From Acidobacteriota bacterium (lineage in GTDB: Bacteria > Acidobacteriota > Terriglobia > Acidiferrales > UBA7541): a DNA stretch of 16,583 nt. Made by a program: the position numbers and the translations under genes. Shown here piece by piece: positions 1-7,348 of this stretch. The stretch is taken from positions 1-16,583 of the forward strand of contig PMOP01000406.1 of assembly GCA_003161495.1 (NCBI GenBank), written 5' to 3'. Within the stretch, counting starts at the first letter, position 1; each line of letters begins with the position of its first letter. The notes under the pieces were generated by a model, which did no database searches, was not told where the DNA came from, and saw nothing but the letters and a program-made list of their open reading frames with translations.

Positions 1-350
1 GTCTGGATAAATCCGTGCCTCCAAGTGTCCCATCCGGTATAGCCGCAGTTATCCAGGTACAAGGAAAGCTTGGCATCCATTGTCAGCTTCAAGATCTTGT
101 TCGCAGCCATCTCGGCGAACAGCCAGTGTCCACTGTCCTTTCCCTGGGGGACCCAAACAATCCCCTCCGTAAAATAAAAAAAATCTTTAATGACTGGTTC
201 CACCTGCGCGTTCGTGTCAATCAACTCATCCAGAGCCGGATCCATCTTGAGGATTCCCGTGGGGGTCTGGGGCGGCGTCTGGCCATATAACGAGCCGAGT
301 CCCAATCCTGCAAAAAGAAAACACATCACAAGTAGCCGAAACTTTTTCAT
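1..350 (-). CDS. SMP-30/gluconolactonase-like secreted protein (5' part only)
   Basis: Partial gene reading leftward out of the window: 116 codons from an ATG at 350-348 with no stop. An SD-like GAGG lies 8 bases upstream (GAGGCGCTAATG). Residues 1-24 form a type I signal peptide (KKFR, then a hydrophobic run, ending near LYGQ), so the product is probably periplasmic or secreted. Residues 61-70 (TEGIVWVPQG), the FAEMAANKILKL stretch at 79-90 and GYTGWD match the first blade of the SMP-30/gluconolactonase/LRE beta-propeller family, where the Glu of the EG-V-W motif (here E62) is a metal ligand. Family members hydrolyse sugar lactones or related esters, but substrates vary and cannot be told from 116 residues. 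The rest of the propeller lies outside the window. A low-GC run near 170-185 falls inside the frame without breaking it. Family call fairly sure, substrate unknown. Confidence 0.75.
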   Translation of the reverse strand, partial: MKKFRLLVMCFLFAGLGLGSLYGQTPPQTPTGILKMDPALDELIDTNAQVEPVIKDFFYFTEGIVWVPQGKDSGHWLFAEMAANKILKLTMDAKLSLYLDNCGYTGWDTWRHGFIQ

Positions 351-392
351 TAGCGCCTCGATACCGCGGAATTGCGTTCGAGCAGCGGGTGA

Positions 393-421
393 GCTTTACA
401 CTGCCCATTGCATGGCGTCAA
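393..421 (-). promoter_or_regulatory. possible promoter for the SMP-30-like gene
   Basis: On the minus strand TTGACG (421-416) is followed after 17 bases by TAAAGC (398-393), about 43 bases before the ATG. The -35 is good and the -10 is poor (3 of 6). The spacer holds a small inverted repeat, CCAT-GCA-ATGG. Inference only. Confidence 0.25.
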
Positions 422-615
422 GTCCTGAGTCTACGAGGCTGATTTTCGTTCGCAAGAGTCGACTCGAACAAGACGAAGCCCTGTTTAGGTTCTGATAGAG
501 CCCTGCGGTACAGATCGATTCTCGATGGGAAGTGTTATCAGATCAATTGGTTGTAACGTGTTGCATCGACCGGTTGAGCTGGCGGGTCTTATCGGAAAGT
601 GTGCCCCCGCAGATT

Positions 616-1731
616 TCAGGTAATCCAAATACAATCGCCATAGCTGTAAAAGCGGTATCGGGCATCGACGGCGTGCCGGTACGCTTGCAGGATGAATTCG
701 CGGCCTGCGAAGGCGCTGACCAGAATGAGCAACGTGGATTGCGGCAAATGGAAATTCGTGAGGAGTTGATTGACCACGCGAAACGTGTGGCCTGGCTTGA
801 GGAAAATGCTTGCTTCCGCGGGGCCGGGCTCGACTAGAGATTTCGTCGGGTCCCATTTTTCGCCATGGCGCGCGGCGGATTTTGAAGCGGCATCTTCGAG
901 CGCGCGCACCACGGTTGTTCCAATCGCGAGAATTGGACGGCCGTCGCGGCGCGCCTTGCAAATCGCGGCTGCGGCGGCTTCGGGAATTTCGTAGCGCTCG
1001 GTATGAATTTGATGTTGGTCGATTTCGGCTTCGTGGATGGGCTGGAATGTGCCTAGGCCTACATCCAGCGTGATGGAGGCCATTTCGATGCCTCGCTCGC
1101 GCAGCTTTTCCAGAATCGCGGGAGAAAAATGCAGGCCGGCCGTCGGCGCCGCCACGGCTCCCGGATGGTCGGCGAAAATCGTCTGGTACCGCTCGCGGTC
1201 CGCCGGCTCGTCTTCGCGCGAAATGTAGGGCGGTAGCGGCATGTGGCCGAGGCGTTCGATCGCTTGCGTGATGTCTCCCTTAGCCGTCAGGCGGATTCTC
1301 CGCAGGCCATATTCGCCGCGGCCGATCACTTCGGCGGAAAGTTCTCCGTCTCCGAATACGACGCGCTCACCCACTCGCATTTTCCGTCCAGGGCGTACCA
1401 ACGCTTCCCACTCCTCAGGAGCAATTTGCCTCGTCAGAAGCACTTCAATTTCAGAGGACAAAAATTCACGCACGGTTCGTCGATTGTGGCCCGGCTTTTC
1501 GGAGAGAACGCCTTCCCGGCGGCCAAACAAGCGCGCCGGAATGACGCGCGCGTTGTTCACTACGATCAATTCATCGCCGCGAAGCAGGTCAGGCAATGAG
1601 TGAAACTCGGAATCCTCCCAAGCCAACTTCTTGCGATTCAGGATCAACATGCGCGAAGCATCCCGCTGAGTTAGCGGCTGCTGTGCGATAAGCTCCTGGG
1701 GAAGCTCGAAATGGAAGTCTGAAAGGAGCAT
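616..1731 (-). CDS. queA: S-adenosylmethionine:tRNA ribosyltransferase-isomerase
   Basis: QueA transfers and isomerises the ribose of S-adenosylmethionine onto 7-aminomethyl-7-deazaguanine in the tRNA wobble position, giving epoxyqueuosine; it is cytosolic. The 371-residue product is close to the usual 340-360. Family blocks run in order: the N-terminal LLSDFHFELPQELIAQQPL, VVNNARVIPARLFG, the signature AAPTAGLHFS, VGLGTFQPI, HTERYEIP, NQLLTNFHLPQSTLLILVSA, and a C-terminal YRFYSYGD. The ATG start at 1731 fits the family N-terminus exactly, although no clear Shine-Dalgarno precedes it (CACTCAACC before ATG). The gene is divergent from clpB, with 243 bp between starts. No tgt or other queuosine gene is adjacent, so it looks like a single-gene unit. 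No convincing rho-independent terminator is seen in 351-615. Confidence 0.95.
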   Translation of the reverse strand: MLLSDFHFELPQELIAQQPLTQRDASRMLILNRKKLAWEDSEFHSLPDLLRGDELIVVNNARVIPARLFGRREGVLSEKPGHNRRTVREFLSSEIEVLLTRQIAPEEWEALVRPGRKMRVGERVVFGDGELSAEVIGRGEYGLRRIRLTAKGDITQAIERLGHMPLPPYISREDEPADRERYQTIFADHPGAVAAPTAGLHFSPAILEKLRERGIEMASITLDVGLGTFQPIHEAEIDQHQIHTERYEIPEAAAAAICKARRDGRPILAIGTTVVRALEDAASKSAARHGEKWDPTKSLVEPGPAEASIFLKPGHTFRVVNQLLTNFHLPQSTLLILVSAFAGREFILQAYRHAVDARYRFYSYGDCIWIT

Positions 1732-1861
1732 GGTTGAGTGCGGTGACTATAAGGCATTTACCCGGGAGAGCGCAAATATATGTTAGTCATGCCTATGTAA
1801 GTAATTTGTTTATATACAGATACAAAAAATATGAGCCGGGATGAGGATGGCGAGAAAATAC

Positions 1862-1890
1862 TTGACACTGATACGCTAATATTTTATGAT
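1862..1890 (+). promoter_or_regulatory. near-consensus vegetative promoter upstream of clpB
   Basis: TTGACA (1862-1867), a 17-base spacer and TATGAT (1885-1890) give a nearly perfect sigma-70-type promoter. It predicts a transcript start near 1897 and a leader of about 78 nt before clpB. The surrounding 1780-1890 stretch is AT-rich. No CIRCE (HrcA) or HAIR (HspR) inverted repeat was seen by eye. Confidence 0.6.
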
Positions 1891-1922
1891 TCGTATGCAG
1901 TTATATTGGCACTTTGCTCAGA

Positions 1923-1940
1923 TGGCCTGCCACAAGGCCA
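1923..1940 (+). promoter_or_regulatory. small hairpin in the clpB leader
   Basis: TGGCCT (1923-1928) and AGGCCA (1935-1940) are perfect complements around a 6-base loop. The hairpin lies 21 bases upstream of the clpB SD and could affect transcript stability or translation. A stem this short can arise by chance. Confidence 0.3.
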
Positions 1941-1974
1941 GCCCCAACGTTTTCGCAATGTGAGGTAAAAGCAG

Positions 1975-4650
1975 ATGGTCCGCTTCGACAAATTTACATT
2001 AAAAGCTCAGGAAGCTGTGCAATCGGCGCAGGACATTGCCGCGCGCCACGATCATCAGCAGATTGAGCCGCTGCATCTTCTGGGCGCGCTCGTCGCGCAG
2101 CAGGACGGCGTTGTTCCGCCGCTCCTGGCGCGGCTCGGCGTGCGTCCGGAAACTCTGGCGAGCGAGATTGAAGTTCGGCTGGGGCGCATCCCGAAAGTGA
2201 CGGGAGCGGTGCAGCAGCAGATGAGCGCGGCATCGAACAAAGTTCTCGAAGGGGCCTTCGTCGAAGCGGAGCAATTCAAGGATGAATATGTTTCCACCGA
2301 GCACATCCTGCTGGCCATCGCCACGATTCGCAAGGATGAGGCCGGGGAACTTCTCGCCAAGTTTGGAGCGTCGCGCGAAGCAATCCTGCAGGCGCTGACC
2401 TCGGTGCGCGGCAGCCATCGCGTGACGTCGCAAAATCCGGAATCGACTTTTCGCGCGCTGGAACAATATGGGCGCGACCTGATCGAACTCGCGCGGCGCG
2501 GCAAGCTCGATCCCGTGATCGGGCGCGACGATGAAATCCGCCGCGTGATGCAAATTCTGGCGCGCCGCACGAAAAATAATCCGGTGTTGATCGGCGAGCC
2601 CGGCGTCGGAAAAACCGCCGTGGTGGAAGGCCTCGCGCAGCGAATCGTGGCGGGCGATGTGCCCGAAGTACTGCGGCCGAAGCGCGTGATCGCTCTCGAT
2701 CTCGCGGCGCTTGTCGCCGGCGCGAAATATCGCGGCGAATTCGAGGACCGCTTGAAAGCGGTCTTGAAAGAAATCACGGAATCCGATGGACAGGTCATTC
2801 TGTTCATCGACGAATTGCACACACTGGTGGGAGCGGGCGCGGCCGAAGGCGCGATGGATGCTTCCAACATGCTGAAGCCCGCGCTGGCGCGCGGTGAATT
2901 GCGCGCCATCGGCGCAACCACTCTCAACGAATACAGAAAATATATCGAGAAAGATCCGGCGCTGGAGCGGCGCTTCCAGCCCGTCTTGATTGCCGAGCCT
3001 TCCGTCGAAGACACGATTGCGATTTTGCGCGGATTGAAAGAACGCTACGAACTGCACCACGGCGTGCGCATCAAGGACGCAGCGATTCTGGCGGCGGCCA
3101 CGCTTTCGCACCGCTACATCACCGACCGGTTTCTTCCGGACAAAGCCATCGATTTGATCGACGAATCCGGCGCGAGCCTGCGCATGCAACTCGATTCGCT
3201 GCCGGTCGAGATCGATGAAATCGAACGGCGTATCATGCAGCTTGAAATCGAGCGGCAGGCATTGCTGCGCGAATCCGACGCGCATTCCAAGGAACGCCTG
3301 AAAATATTAGAAGCGGAACTCGCGGGACTTCGAGAAGAGTCGAGCGCGCGCAAGGCGCAGTGGCAGGTGGAAAAAAACGCCATCGCCAAGATTCGCGGGG
3401 TCAAGGAGCAGATCGAGCAGCTTAAGGCGGAGGAGCAGCGCCTGGAGCGCAGCGGAGAACTGGCGAAAGTCGCGGAAATCCGCTACGGCACACTCGCGAC
3501 GGCCGAGCGGGAAATCGCCGCGGCGCAAAAAAATCTCGAAGACGTGCAAAAGAACGGCGGCATGCTGAAGGAAGAAGTCGATGAACAGGACATTGCCAAG
3601 CTGGTGAGCAAGTGGACGGGAATTCCCGTCGGGCGATTGCTCGAAGGCGAAGCGCAAAAACTTGTCACCATGGAATCGCGCTTGCGCCACCGCGTCATCG
3701 GGCAGGACTCGGCCCTCGAACGCGTGGCGAATTCCATCCGGCGAAATCGCGCGGGGCTTTCCGATCCAAACCGGCCGATCGGATCGTTTATTTTTCTCGG
3801 ACCCACGGGCGTCGGGAAAACAGAACTCGCGCGCGCGCTTGCCGAATTTTTATTCGACGACGAAAAATCCATGATCCGCCTGGATATGTCCGAATACATG
3901 GAAAAGCATTCGGTCTCGCGCATGATCGGCGCGCCTCCAGGCTACGTCGGCTATGAAGAAGGCGGCCAGCTCACGGAGCAAGTGCGCCGGCATCCGTATT
4001 CCGTAATTCTTTTTGACGAAATTGAAAAGGCGCATCCGGACGTGTTCAATATTTTGTTGCAGATTCTGGAAGACGGCCGCCTGACGGACGGCAAGGGCCG
4101 CACCGTCGATTTCCGCAACGCCGTACTGGTGATGACGTCGAATGTCGGTTCGTCAGCTCTGTTTGATCTGGCGGGAAGCGATCCGGAACGCGCGCGCAAG
4201 GAAGCGATGGAAGCGTTGCGGCAAGCGTTCCGGCCGGAGTTCATCAACCGGATCGACGATATAGTGCTGTTCAATCCTCTGGGGAAGGAACAGCTCAACA
4301 AGATCATCGATCTGGAATTGGCCAAGGTGATGCGCCTGCTCGCGGAACGCAAAGTGCGCATCGAGCTGACGCCGGCTGCACGCGAAAGGCTCGTGCGCGA
4401 CGGTTACGATCCGGCTTACGGGGCGCGCCCGCTGCGCCGCACGGTGCAGCGCCTTGTTCAGGATCCGCTGGCGATGCGCATTCTCGACGGGAGCGTTTTG
4501 CCGGGAAATCTGGTGCGGGTCGATATCGATCCGGACTCGGACTCCATGCGATTCGAGCAAGTGAAACAGACCGCGGCGCAAGAAGCTGCAGCAAAATCGG
4601 AGCCAGCGCCACCCGCCGCCAGTGCCGCGAAATCCGGAAAGCGGCGGTAA
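1975..4650 (+). CDS. clpB: ATP-dependent disaggregase ClpB (Hsp100)
   Basis: ClpB is a cytosolic hexameric AAA+ machine that works with DnaK to pull proteins out of aggregates. The 891-residue protein is slightly longer than the usual 855-870. Order of parts: Clp N domain about 1-145; NBD1 with Walker A GEPGVGKT at 207-214, Walker B VILFIDE at 274-280, the pore loop KYRGEFEDR and the arginine-finger region ALERRFQPV; a charged coiled-coil M domain about 405-525, which distinguishes ClpB from ClpA and ClpX; NBD2 with Walker A GPTGVGKT at 609-616, pore loop GYVGYEEGG, Walker B VILFDE at 677-682, sensor SNVGS and sensor-2 [13 protein letters not shown]. About 30 extra C-terminal residues are Ala/Pro/Lys-rich and look disordered. 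The ATG is preceded by GAGGT (1962-1966) with an 8-base gap. No ClpP-binding IGF loop was noticed. Likely stress-induced, but its visible promoter is vegetative. Confidence 0.98.
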   Translation: MVRFDKFTLKAQEAVQSAQDIAARHDHQQIEPLHLLGALVAQQDGVVPPLLARLGVRPETLASEIEVRLGRIPKVTGAVQQQMSAASNKVLEGAFVEAEQFKDEYVSTEHILLAIATIRKDEAGELLAKFGASREAILQALTSVRGSHRVTSQNPESTFRALEQYGRDLIELARRGKLDPVIGRDDEIRRVMQILARRTKNNPVLIGEPGVGKTAVVEGLAQRIVAGDVPEVLRPKRVIALDLAALVAGAKYRGEFEDRLKAVLKEITESDGQVILFIDELHTLVGAGAAEGAMDASNMLKPALARGELRAIGATTLNEYRKYIEKDPALERRFQPVLIAEPSVEDTIAILRGLKERYELHHGVRIKDAAILAAATLSHRYITDRFLPDKAIDLIDESGASLRMQLDSLPVEIDEIERRIMQLEIERQALLRESDAHSKERLKILEAELAGLREESSARKAQWQVEKNAIAKIRGVKEQIEQLKAEEQRLERSGELAKVAEIRYGTLATAEREIAAAQKNLEDVQKNGGMLKEEVDEQDIAKLVSKWTGIPVGRLLEGEAQKLVTMESRLRHRVIGQDSALERVANSIRRNRAGLSDPNRPIGSFIFLGPTGVGKTELARALAEFLFDDEKSMIRLDMSEYMEKHSVSRMIGAPPGYVGYEEGGQLTEQVRRHPYSVILFDEIEKAHPDVFNILLQILEDGRLTDGKGRTVDFRNAVLVMTSNVGSSALFDLAGSDPERARKEAMEALRQAFRPEFINRIDDIVLFNPLGKEQLNKIIDLELAKVMRLLAERKVRIELTPAARERLVRDGYDPAYGARPLRRTVQRLVQDPLAMRILDGSVLPGNLVRVDIDPDSDSMRFEQVKQTAAQEAAAKSEPAPPAASAAKSGKRR

Positions 4651-4661
4651 GATTTTCAATT

Positions 4662-4694
4662 CGCCGGGCGAGCCTCAATTTGACGCGCCCGGCG
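4662..4694 (+). terminator. GC-rich hairpin after clpB (no T tract)
   Basis: CGCCGGGCG (4662-4670) pairs perfectly with CGCCCGGCG (4686-4694) around a 15-base loop, starting 12 bases after the clpB stop. No T run follows, so it is not a classical intrinsic terminator; it may protect the 3' end or be an attenuator. It overlaps the predicted htpX promoter. Confidence 0.4.
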
Positions 4695-4708
4695 GAAGCT
4701 TCTAGACT
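4680..4708 (+). promoter_or_regulatory. possible htpX promoter inside the clpB 3' hairpin
   Basis: TTGACG (4680-4685), a 17-base spacer and TAGACT (4703-4708) resemble a sigma-70 promoter and would start transcription near 4715, about 22 nt before htpX. The right arm of the clpB hairpin forms part of the spacer. Confidence 0.35.
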
Positions 4709-4736
4709 GAATTGACGGCTTTCATTAGGTGAAATC

Positions 4737-5591
4737 ATGAGATTCATAAAAACGCTATTTTTACTGACGGCCTTGACGATGTTGCTGGTCCTGGGCGGAG
4801 ATGCCATTGCGGGCCAGCAAGGAATGACGTTCGGCCTGATCATCGCCGTGGTGATGAACGGCGTTGCCTATTTCTTCTCCGACAAGATCGCGCTGAGGTC
4901 GAGCGGAGCGCAGCCGGTGACGCGCGAACAGCTTCCGCGTTTGTACGAAGTGATGGAGAGGCTGGTGGCCAAGGCGAATCTGCCGATGCCGAAATTGTAT
5001 GTAATCCCGCAGCCCGCGCCGAACGCGTTTGCCACAGGCCGCAATCCCTCGCACGCCTCGGTCGCCGTCACCGCTGGTTTGATGGAATTGATGAATGACG
5101 ACGAACTCGAAGGCGTCATCGCACACGAGCTTTCGCATGTGCGCAATTACGACATTCTGATCACGTCCATTGCCGCCACGCTCGCCGGCGCAATCACGTG
5201 GATCGCCTCGATGGGCCGCTGGGCCATGATTTTTGGCGGCTACGGCAACTCGCGCGACAACCGGAACGGAGGAGGGTTGGCGGCTCTGTTGATGCTGATC
5301 GTGGCACCGATCGCCGCTCTGTTGATCCAACTCGGAATTTCCCGGCAGCGCGAATTCGCCGCAGATGCGTCCGGCGCTCGCATGGTCGGGCATCCGTACG
5401 GCCTGGTCAGCGCGCTCGAGAAACTGGGCGCCTACAATAAGCGAATCCCTATGGACGTTTCCCCAGCGACTGCTGCTTTGTTCATTGTGGCGCCGTTGAC
5501 CGCCGGCCAGGTGTTTTCGGGTTTATTCAGCACTCACCCGCCGCTCTCCGAACGCATCGCAGTCCTGCGCAACATGACAGTGACCCGGTAG
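4737..5591 (+). CDS. htpX: membrane zinc metalloprotease HtpX (M48B)
   Basis: HtpX is an inner-membrane protease that degrades misfolded membrane proteins. At 284 residues it is the normal family length. Two hydrophobic segments open the protein (about 5-22 and 30-48), followed by the catalytic HELSH motif at residues 130-134 and the third zinc ligand E206 in the REFAADASGARM block. Two more hydrophobic segments (about 142-160 and 178-198) lie between them, as in the family. The motif SGLFSTHPPLSERIAVL near the C-terminus is also typical. The ATG is preceded by AGGTGA (4727-4732) with a short 4-base gap. It lies 86 bp after clpB on the same strand, so co-transcription is possible, but a candidate own promoter is present. 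All catalytic residues are intact. Confidence 0.96.
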   Translation: MRFIKTLFLLTALTMLLVLGGDAIAGQQGMTFGLIIAVVMNGVAYFFSDKIALRSSGAQPVTREQLPRLYEVMERLVAKANLPMPKLYVIPQPAPNAFATGRNPSHASVAVTAGLMELMNDDELEGVIAHELSHVRNYDILITSIAATLAGAITWIASMGRWAMIFGGYGNSRDNRNGGGLAALLMLIVAPIAALLIQLGISRQREFAADASGARMVGHPYGLVSALEKLGAYNKRIPMDVSPATAALFIVAPLTAGQVFSGLFSTHPPLSERIAVLRNMTVTR

Positions 5592-5618
5592 ACCGACTTA
5601 ACTTTTTGACGCTACCGG
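5585..5618 (+). other. hairpin overlapping the htpX stop codon
   Basis: CCGGTAG (5585-5591, containing the TAG stop) is complementary to CTACCGG (5612-5618). A competing stem, AGACCG with CGGTCT, overlaps it. No T tract follows; a weak terminator or RNA-stability element is possible. A palindrome TTGGGCCCAA follows at 5635-5644. The rest of the gap up to 5848 shows only AT-rich sequence. Confidence 0.25.
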
Positions 5619-5848
5619 TCTCGGGGATAGGCATTGGGCCCAAGGGCATGAGGGACCTCAAGGACTGGTAAGAATGATTCCAGGTAAGAAAAATTTATCT
5701 CGTTCGGCTTGTTTCGCGGAAACCGCTATTCGGTCCTTTATTTTCTTAAACCGCTCATTTCATTGTATTTATAAACGCATAGAGCCGATCACATATTTTG
5801 GCTCATGGCGTGCATGATTGATTGCTGCTCGGCACTGAGGGGACCGCA

Positions 5849-6055
5849 ATGAGCATGACTTGTAAGGCAACGATCCGTCTGATCTGCGAATATCTGGAAG
5901 GTCGCCTCGCACCCGAAGTTGCCGGTGAGGTGCAGCGCCACCTCAGTTACTGCCGTAATTGCCGCACGGTTTTTGATGCCGCCGCTCTGACCCTCGAAGT
6001 GTATTTTGATCGCGAAATGGAACCCGTCTCAGCTCACCGTTCGCACGTCGCATAA
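5849..6055 (+). CDS. small orphan zf-HC2 (anti-sigma-type zinc finger) protein
   Basis: A 68-residue protein starting at ATG 5849, chosen because TGAGGGGA (5836-5843) sits 5 bases upstream; an upstream in-frame TTG at 5822 has no SD. The sequence fits the zf-HC2 zinc-binding fold of anti-sigma factors: C5, then YLEG at 15-18, then H31-x3-C35-x2-C38 as likely ligands (QRHLSYCRNCR). The product has no membrane segment and no sensor domain, and no sigma-factor gene lies beside it, so a classical ECF anti-sigma role is unproven. Similar soluble mini-proteins are, to my knowledge, common in Acidobacteriota. It could bind a sigma factor encoded elsewhere, or be a zinc-dependent adaptor. A terminator-like hairpin follows 26 bases after the stop, suggesting a monocistronic unit. 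Zinc-finger call good; biological role unknown. Confidence 0.75.
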   Translation: MSMTCKATIRLICEYLEGRLAPEVAGEVQRHLSYCRNCRTVFDAAALTLEVYFDREMEPVSAHRSHVA

Positions 6056-6080
6056 ACCCCTGTAATTACTTGAAGTTAAT

Positions 6081-6110
6081 GATTGCCGTGCCCTTGCGGC
6101 AATTTCGCTT
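6081..6110 (+). terminator. terminator-like hairpin after the zf-HC2 gene
   Basis: ATTGCCG (6082-6088) and CGGCAAT (6097-6103) form a 7-bp stem with an 8-base loop, followed by a broken T-rich tail (TTTCGCTTT). Confidence 0.5.
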
Positions 6111-6112
6111 TG

Positions 6113-6118
6113 TATAAT
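6113..6118 (+). promoter_or_regulatory. isolated consensus -10 element
   Basis: TATAAT at 6113-6118, without a recognisable -35 at the right distance. If active, it would give the coiled-coil gene at 6363 a leader of roughly 240 nt. Confidence 0.2.
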
Positions 6119-6362
6119 TTCGAAAACGAATGTGTCATTTATTAAGCCCAATCGAATCAGGCTCTTATCGGGGATTAACCCTAGGTCGCAGGTAAAACTT
6201 ACACAGTCCACGTCGCCTTGGTATCGGTACATGCAATTCTTAGAATAGGAGTAAGTCTATTATTTTGTGTGTGATATAAATAATTTCCCGACCACACTCG
6301 CATTTGGTTCCCAGCATGCACTTCTCTGTTGTGCGAGGGAAATCGCAAAGGAGATTATCCAT

Positions 6363-7205
6363 ATGGACGAACAGGCGAATCACCAAGAGACAACGTACCA
6401 GGAAACGACGGAAGGCTCACCCCGATGGATGGGCGTAGCCGTTGTGGCGCTGGCGATTCTCTCACTCGTAGGCGTGGGCATGGCGTGGAATGCAGGAGGA
6501 CACGCGCGAGAGGCGGAACAGGCGCTGGCGGCGCAGTCTAAAACTTTTCAGCTGACGCAAGATGGAATCACTCAGCGGATGGCGCAAGAAGAGCGCAACA
6601 ACTCCGAATTGCAGTCCGAAATGAATCTGGTGGGCGACAAGCTGAAACTCACCGAAGGCCAGCTCGCGACAGCGCGCAGCCAGGTGAAGCAGAGCCGCGC
6701 CGATTACGCAAAGAAGCTGAACGACGTGCAGACCACGCTGGCGATGAAAGCCAACGCGGATGACGTGAAGGCGCTCGGCACCGACGTCAACGGCGTAAAA
6801 ACCGATCTGGATTCCACCAAGGGCAGCATCGAACAGTTGCGGGGCGAGCACGGCGAATTGATCGCGCGCAACCACGAGGAACTCGAACAGCTCAAGCGAA
6901 TGGGCGAACGCGACTACTATGAATTCACACTGAGTCGCAAGGGACAGAAGGAACACGTTGGACTGGCGCAGATCGAAATGCGCTCCGCCAGCGCCAAGAA
7001 ACACCAATTCACAGTGGCTCTGTACGTCGACGACATGCGCCTGGAGAAAAAGAACAAGGCCATCAACGAACCCATCTACTTCTACGCCGGCGGATCGCGC
7101 CAGCCGATGGAGCTGGTGGTTAACCAGATCAGCGACAAGAAAATCTCCGGATACTTGAGTGCACCGAAAGCTATTGCAGCCTCCGCGAGGGAAACCGCAA
7201 ACTAA
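6363..7205 (+). CDS. one-TM coiled-coil protein of unknown function
   Basis: A 280-residue protein. The ATG at 6363 is chosen because AAAGGAG (6347-6353) lies 9 bases upstream; the frame is open further up to 6267 without an SD. Parts: a polar N-terminus rich in Gln/Glu/Thr (1-20), one transmembrane helix about 23-42 (MGVAVVALAILSLVGVGMAW), a long charged coiled-coil-like region about 46-180 rich in Ala, Gln, Glu and Lys, and a C-terminal part about 183-270 that begins YYEFTLSRKGQKEHVG and looks beta-rich (VALYVDDM, PIYFYAGG, MELVVNQI). No catalytic motif is visible. Topology is probably a short cytoplasmic N-terminus with the coiled coil and C-terminal domain outside the membrane. I do not recognise the family; a scaffold or envelope-spanning role is a guess. 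The gene ends in a strong terminator and appears monocistronic. Confidence 0.8.
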   Translation: MDEQANHQETTYQETTEGSPRWMGVAVVALAILSLVGVGMAWNAGGHAREAEQALAAQSKTFQLTQDGITQRMAQEERNNSELQSEMNLVGDKLKLTEGQLATARSQVKQSRADYAKKLNDVQTTLAMKANADDVKALGTDVNGVKTDLDSTKGSIEQLRGEHGELIARNHEELEQLKRMGERDYYEFTLSRKGQKEHVGLAQIEMRSASAKKHQFTVALYVDDMRLEKKNKAINEPIYFYAGGSRQPMELVVNQISDKKISGYLSAPKAIAASARETAN

Positions 7206-7240
7206 CCCGTTCGGAACCATTGCAGGTTGCTTGGGAAGAG

Positions 7241-7267
7241 AGGGCCGCTTCGGCGGCCCTTTTTTTT
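7241..7267 (+). terminator. strong rho-independent terminator
   Basis: AGGGCCGC (7241-7248), loop TTCG, GCGGCCCT (7253-7260), then a T run (7260-7267). The C(UUCG)G tetraloop is of the extra-stable type. It terminates the coiled-coil gene 36 bases after its stop. Confidence 0.93.
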
Positions 7268-7274
7268 GGGTTTG

Positions 7275-7348
7275 AGTGGCGCGGGCTTCAGCCTGCGGGG
7301 GTTGGTCCTTGCAAGGATTAAAACCCGCAGGCTGAAGCCCGCGCCACT
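7275..7348. repeat. REP/BIME-like inverted repeat, 25-bp perfect arms
   Basis: Left arm 7275-7299 (starts AGTGGCGCGGGCTTCAGCCT) is perfectly complementary to 7324-7348. The 24-base centre itself contains a perfect 12-base palindrome, TCCTTGCAAGGA (7306-7317). The element fills the gap between a terminator and the stop codon of the convergent gene at 7349. The same arm sequence recurs at 15514-15539 (22 of 26 positions) and, with a 2-base insertion, at 15381-15404. Form and position match REP-type elements; no REP-associated tyrosine transposase is present in this window. Confidence 0.85.

Larger units (their letters stand above)
6056..6362. other. 307-bp gene-free gap
   Basis: Contains a terminator-like hairpin (6082-6103) and a TATAAT (6113-6118) just after it, then about 240 bases without a recognisable gene, and a strong SD (AAAGGAG, 6347-6353) for the next gene. 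An open frame on the minus strand at 6029-6232 has no SD, looks like no known family and is not called. A structured leader for the downstream gene is possible but I cannot identify one. Confidence 0.5.

Noticed and set aside
456..465. 10-base palindrome GAGTCGACTC between the SMP-30-like gene and queA
   Set aside because: Too short and isolated to call an operator, and not placed at a clear promoter.
1999..3285. 428-codon open frame on the minus strand inside clpB (and others within clpB)
   Set aside because: Antisense shadow of a GC-rich, strongly conserved gene; no SD and no family-like motif.
6029..6232. 67-codon minus-strand frame in the gap after the zf-HC2 gene
   Set aside because: No SD, no family resemblance, and it overlaps a terminator-like hairpin.
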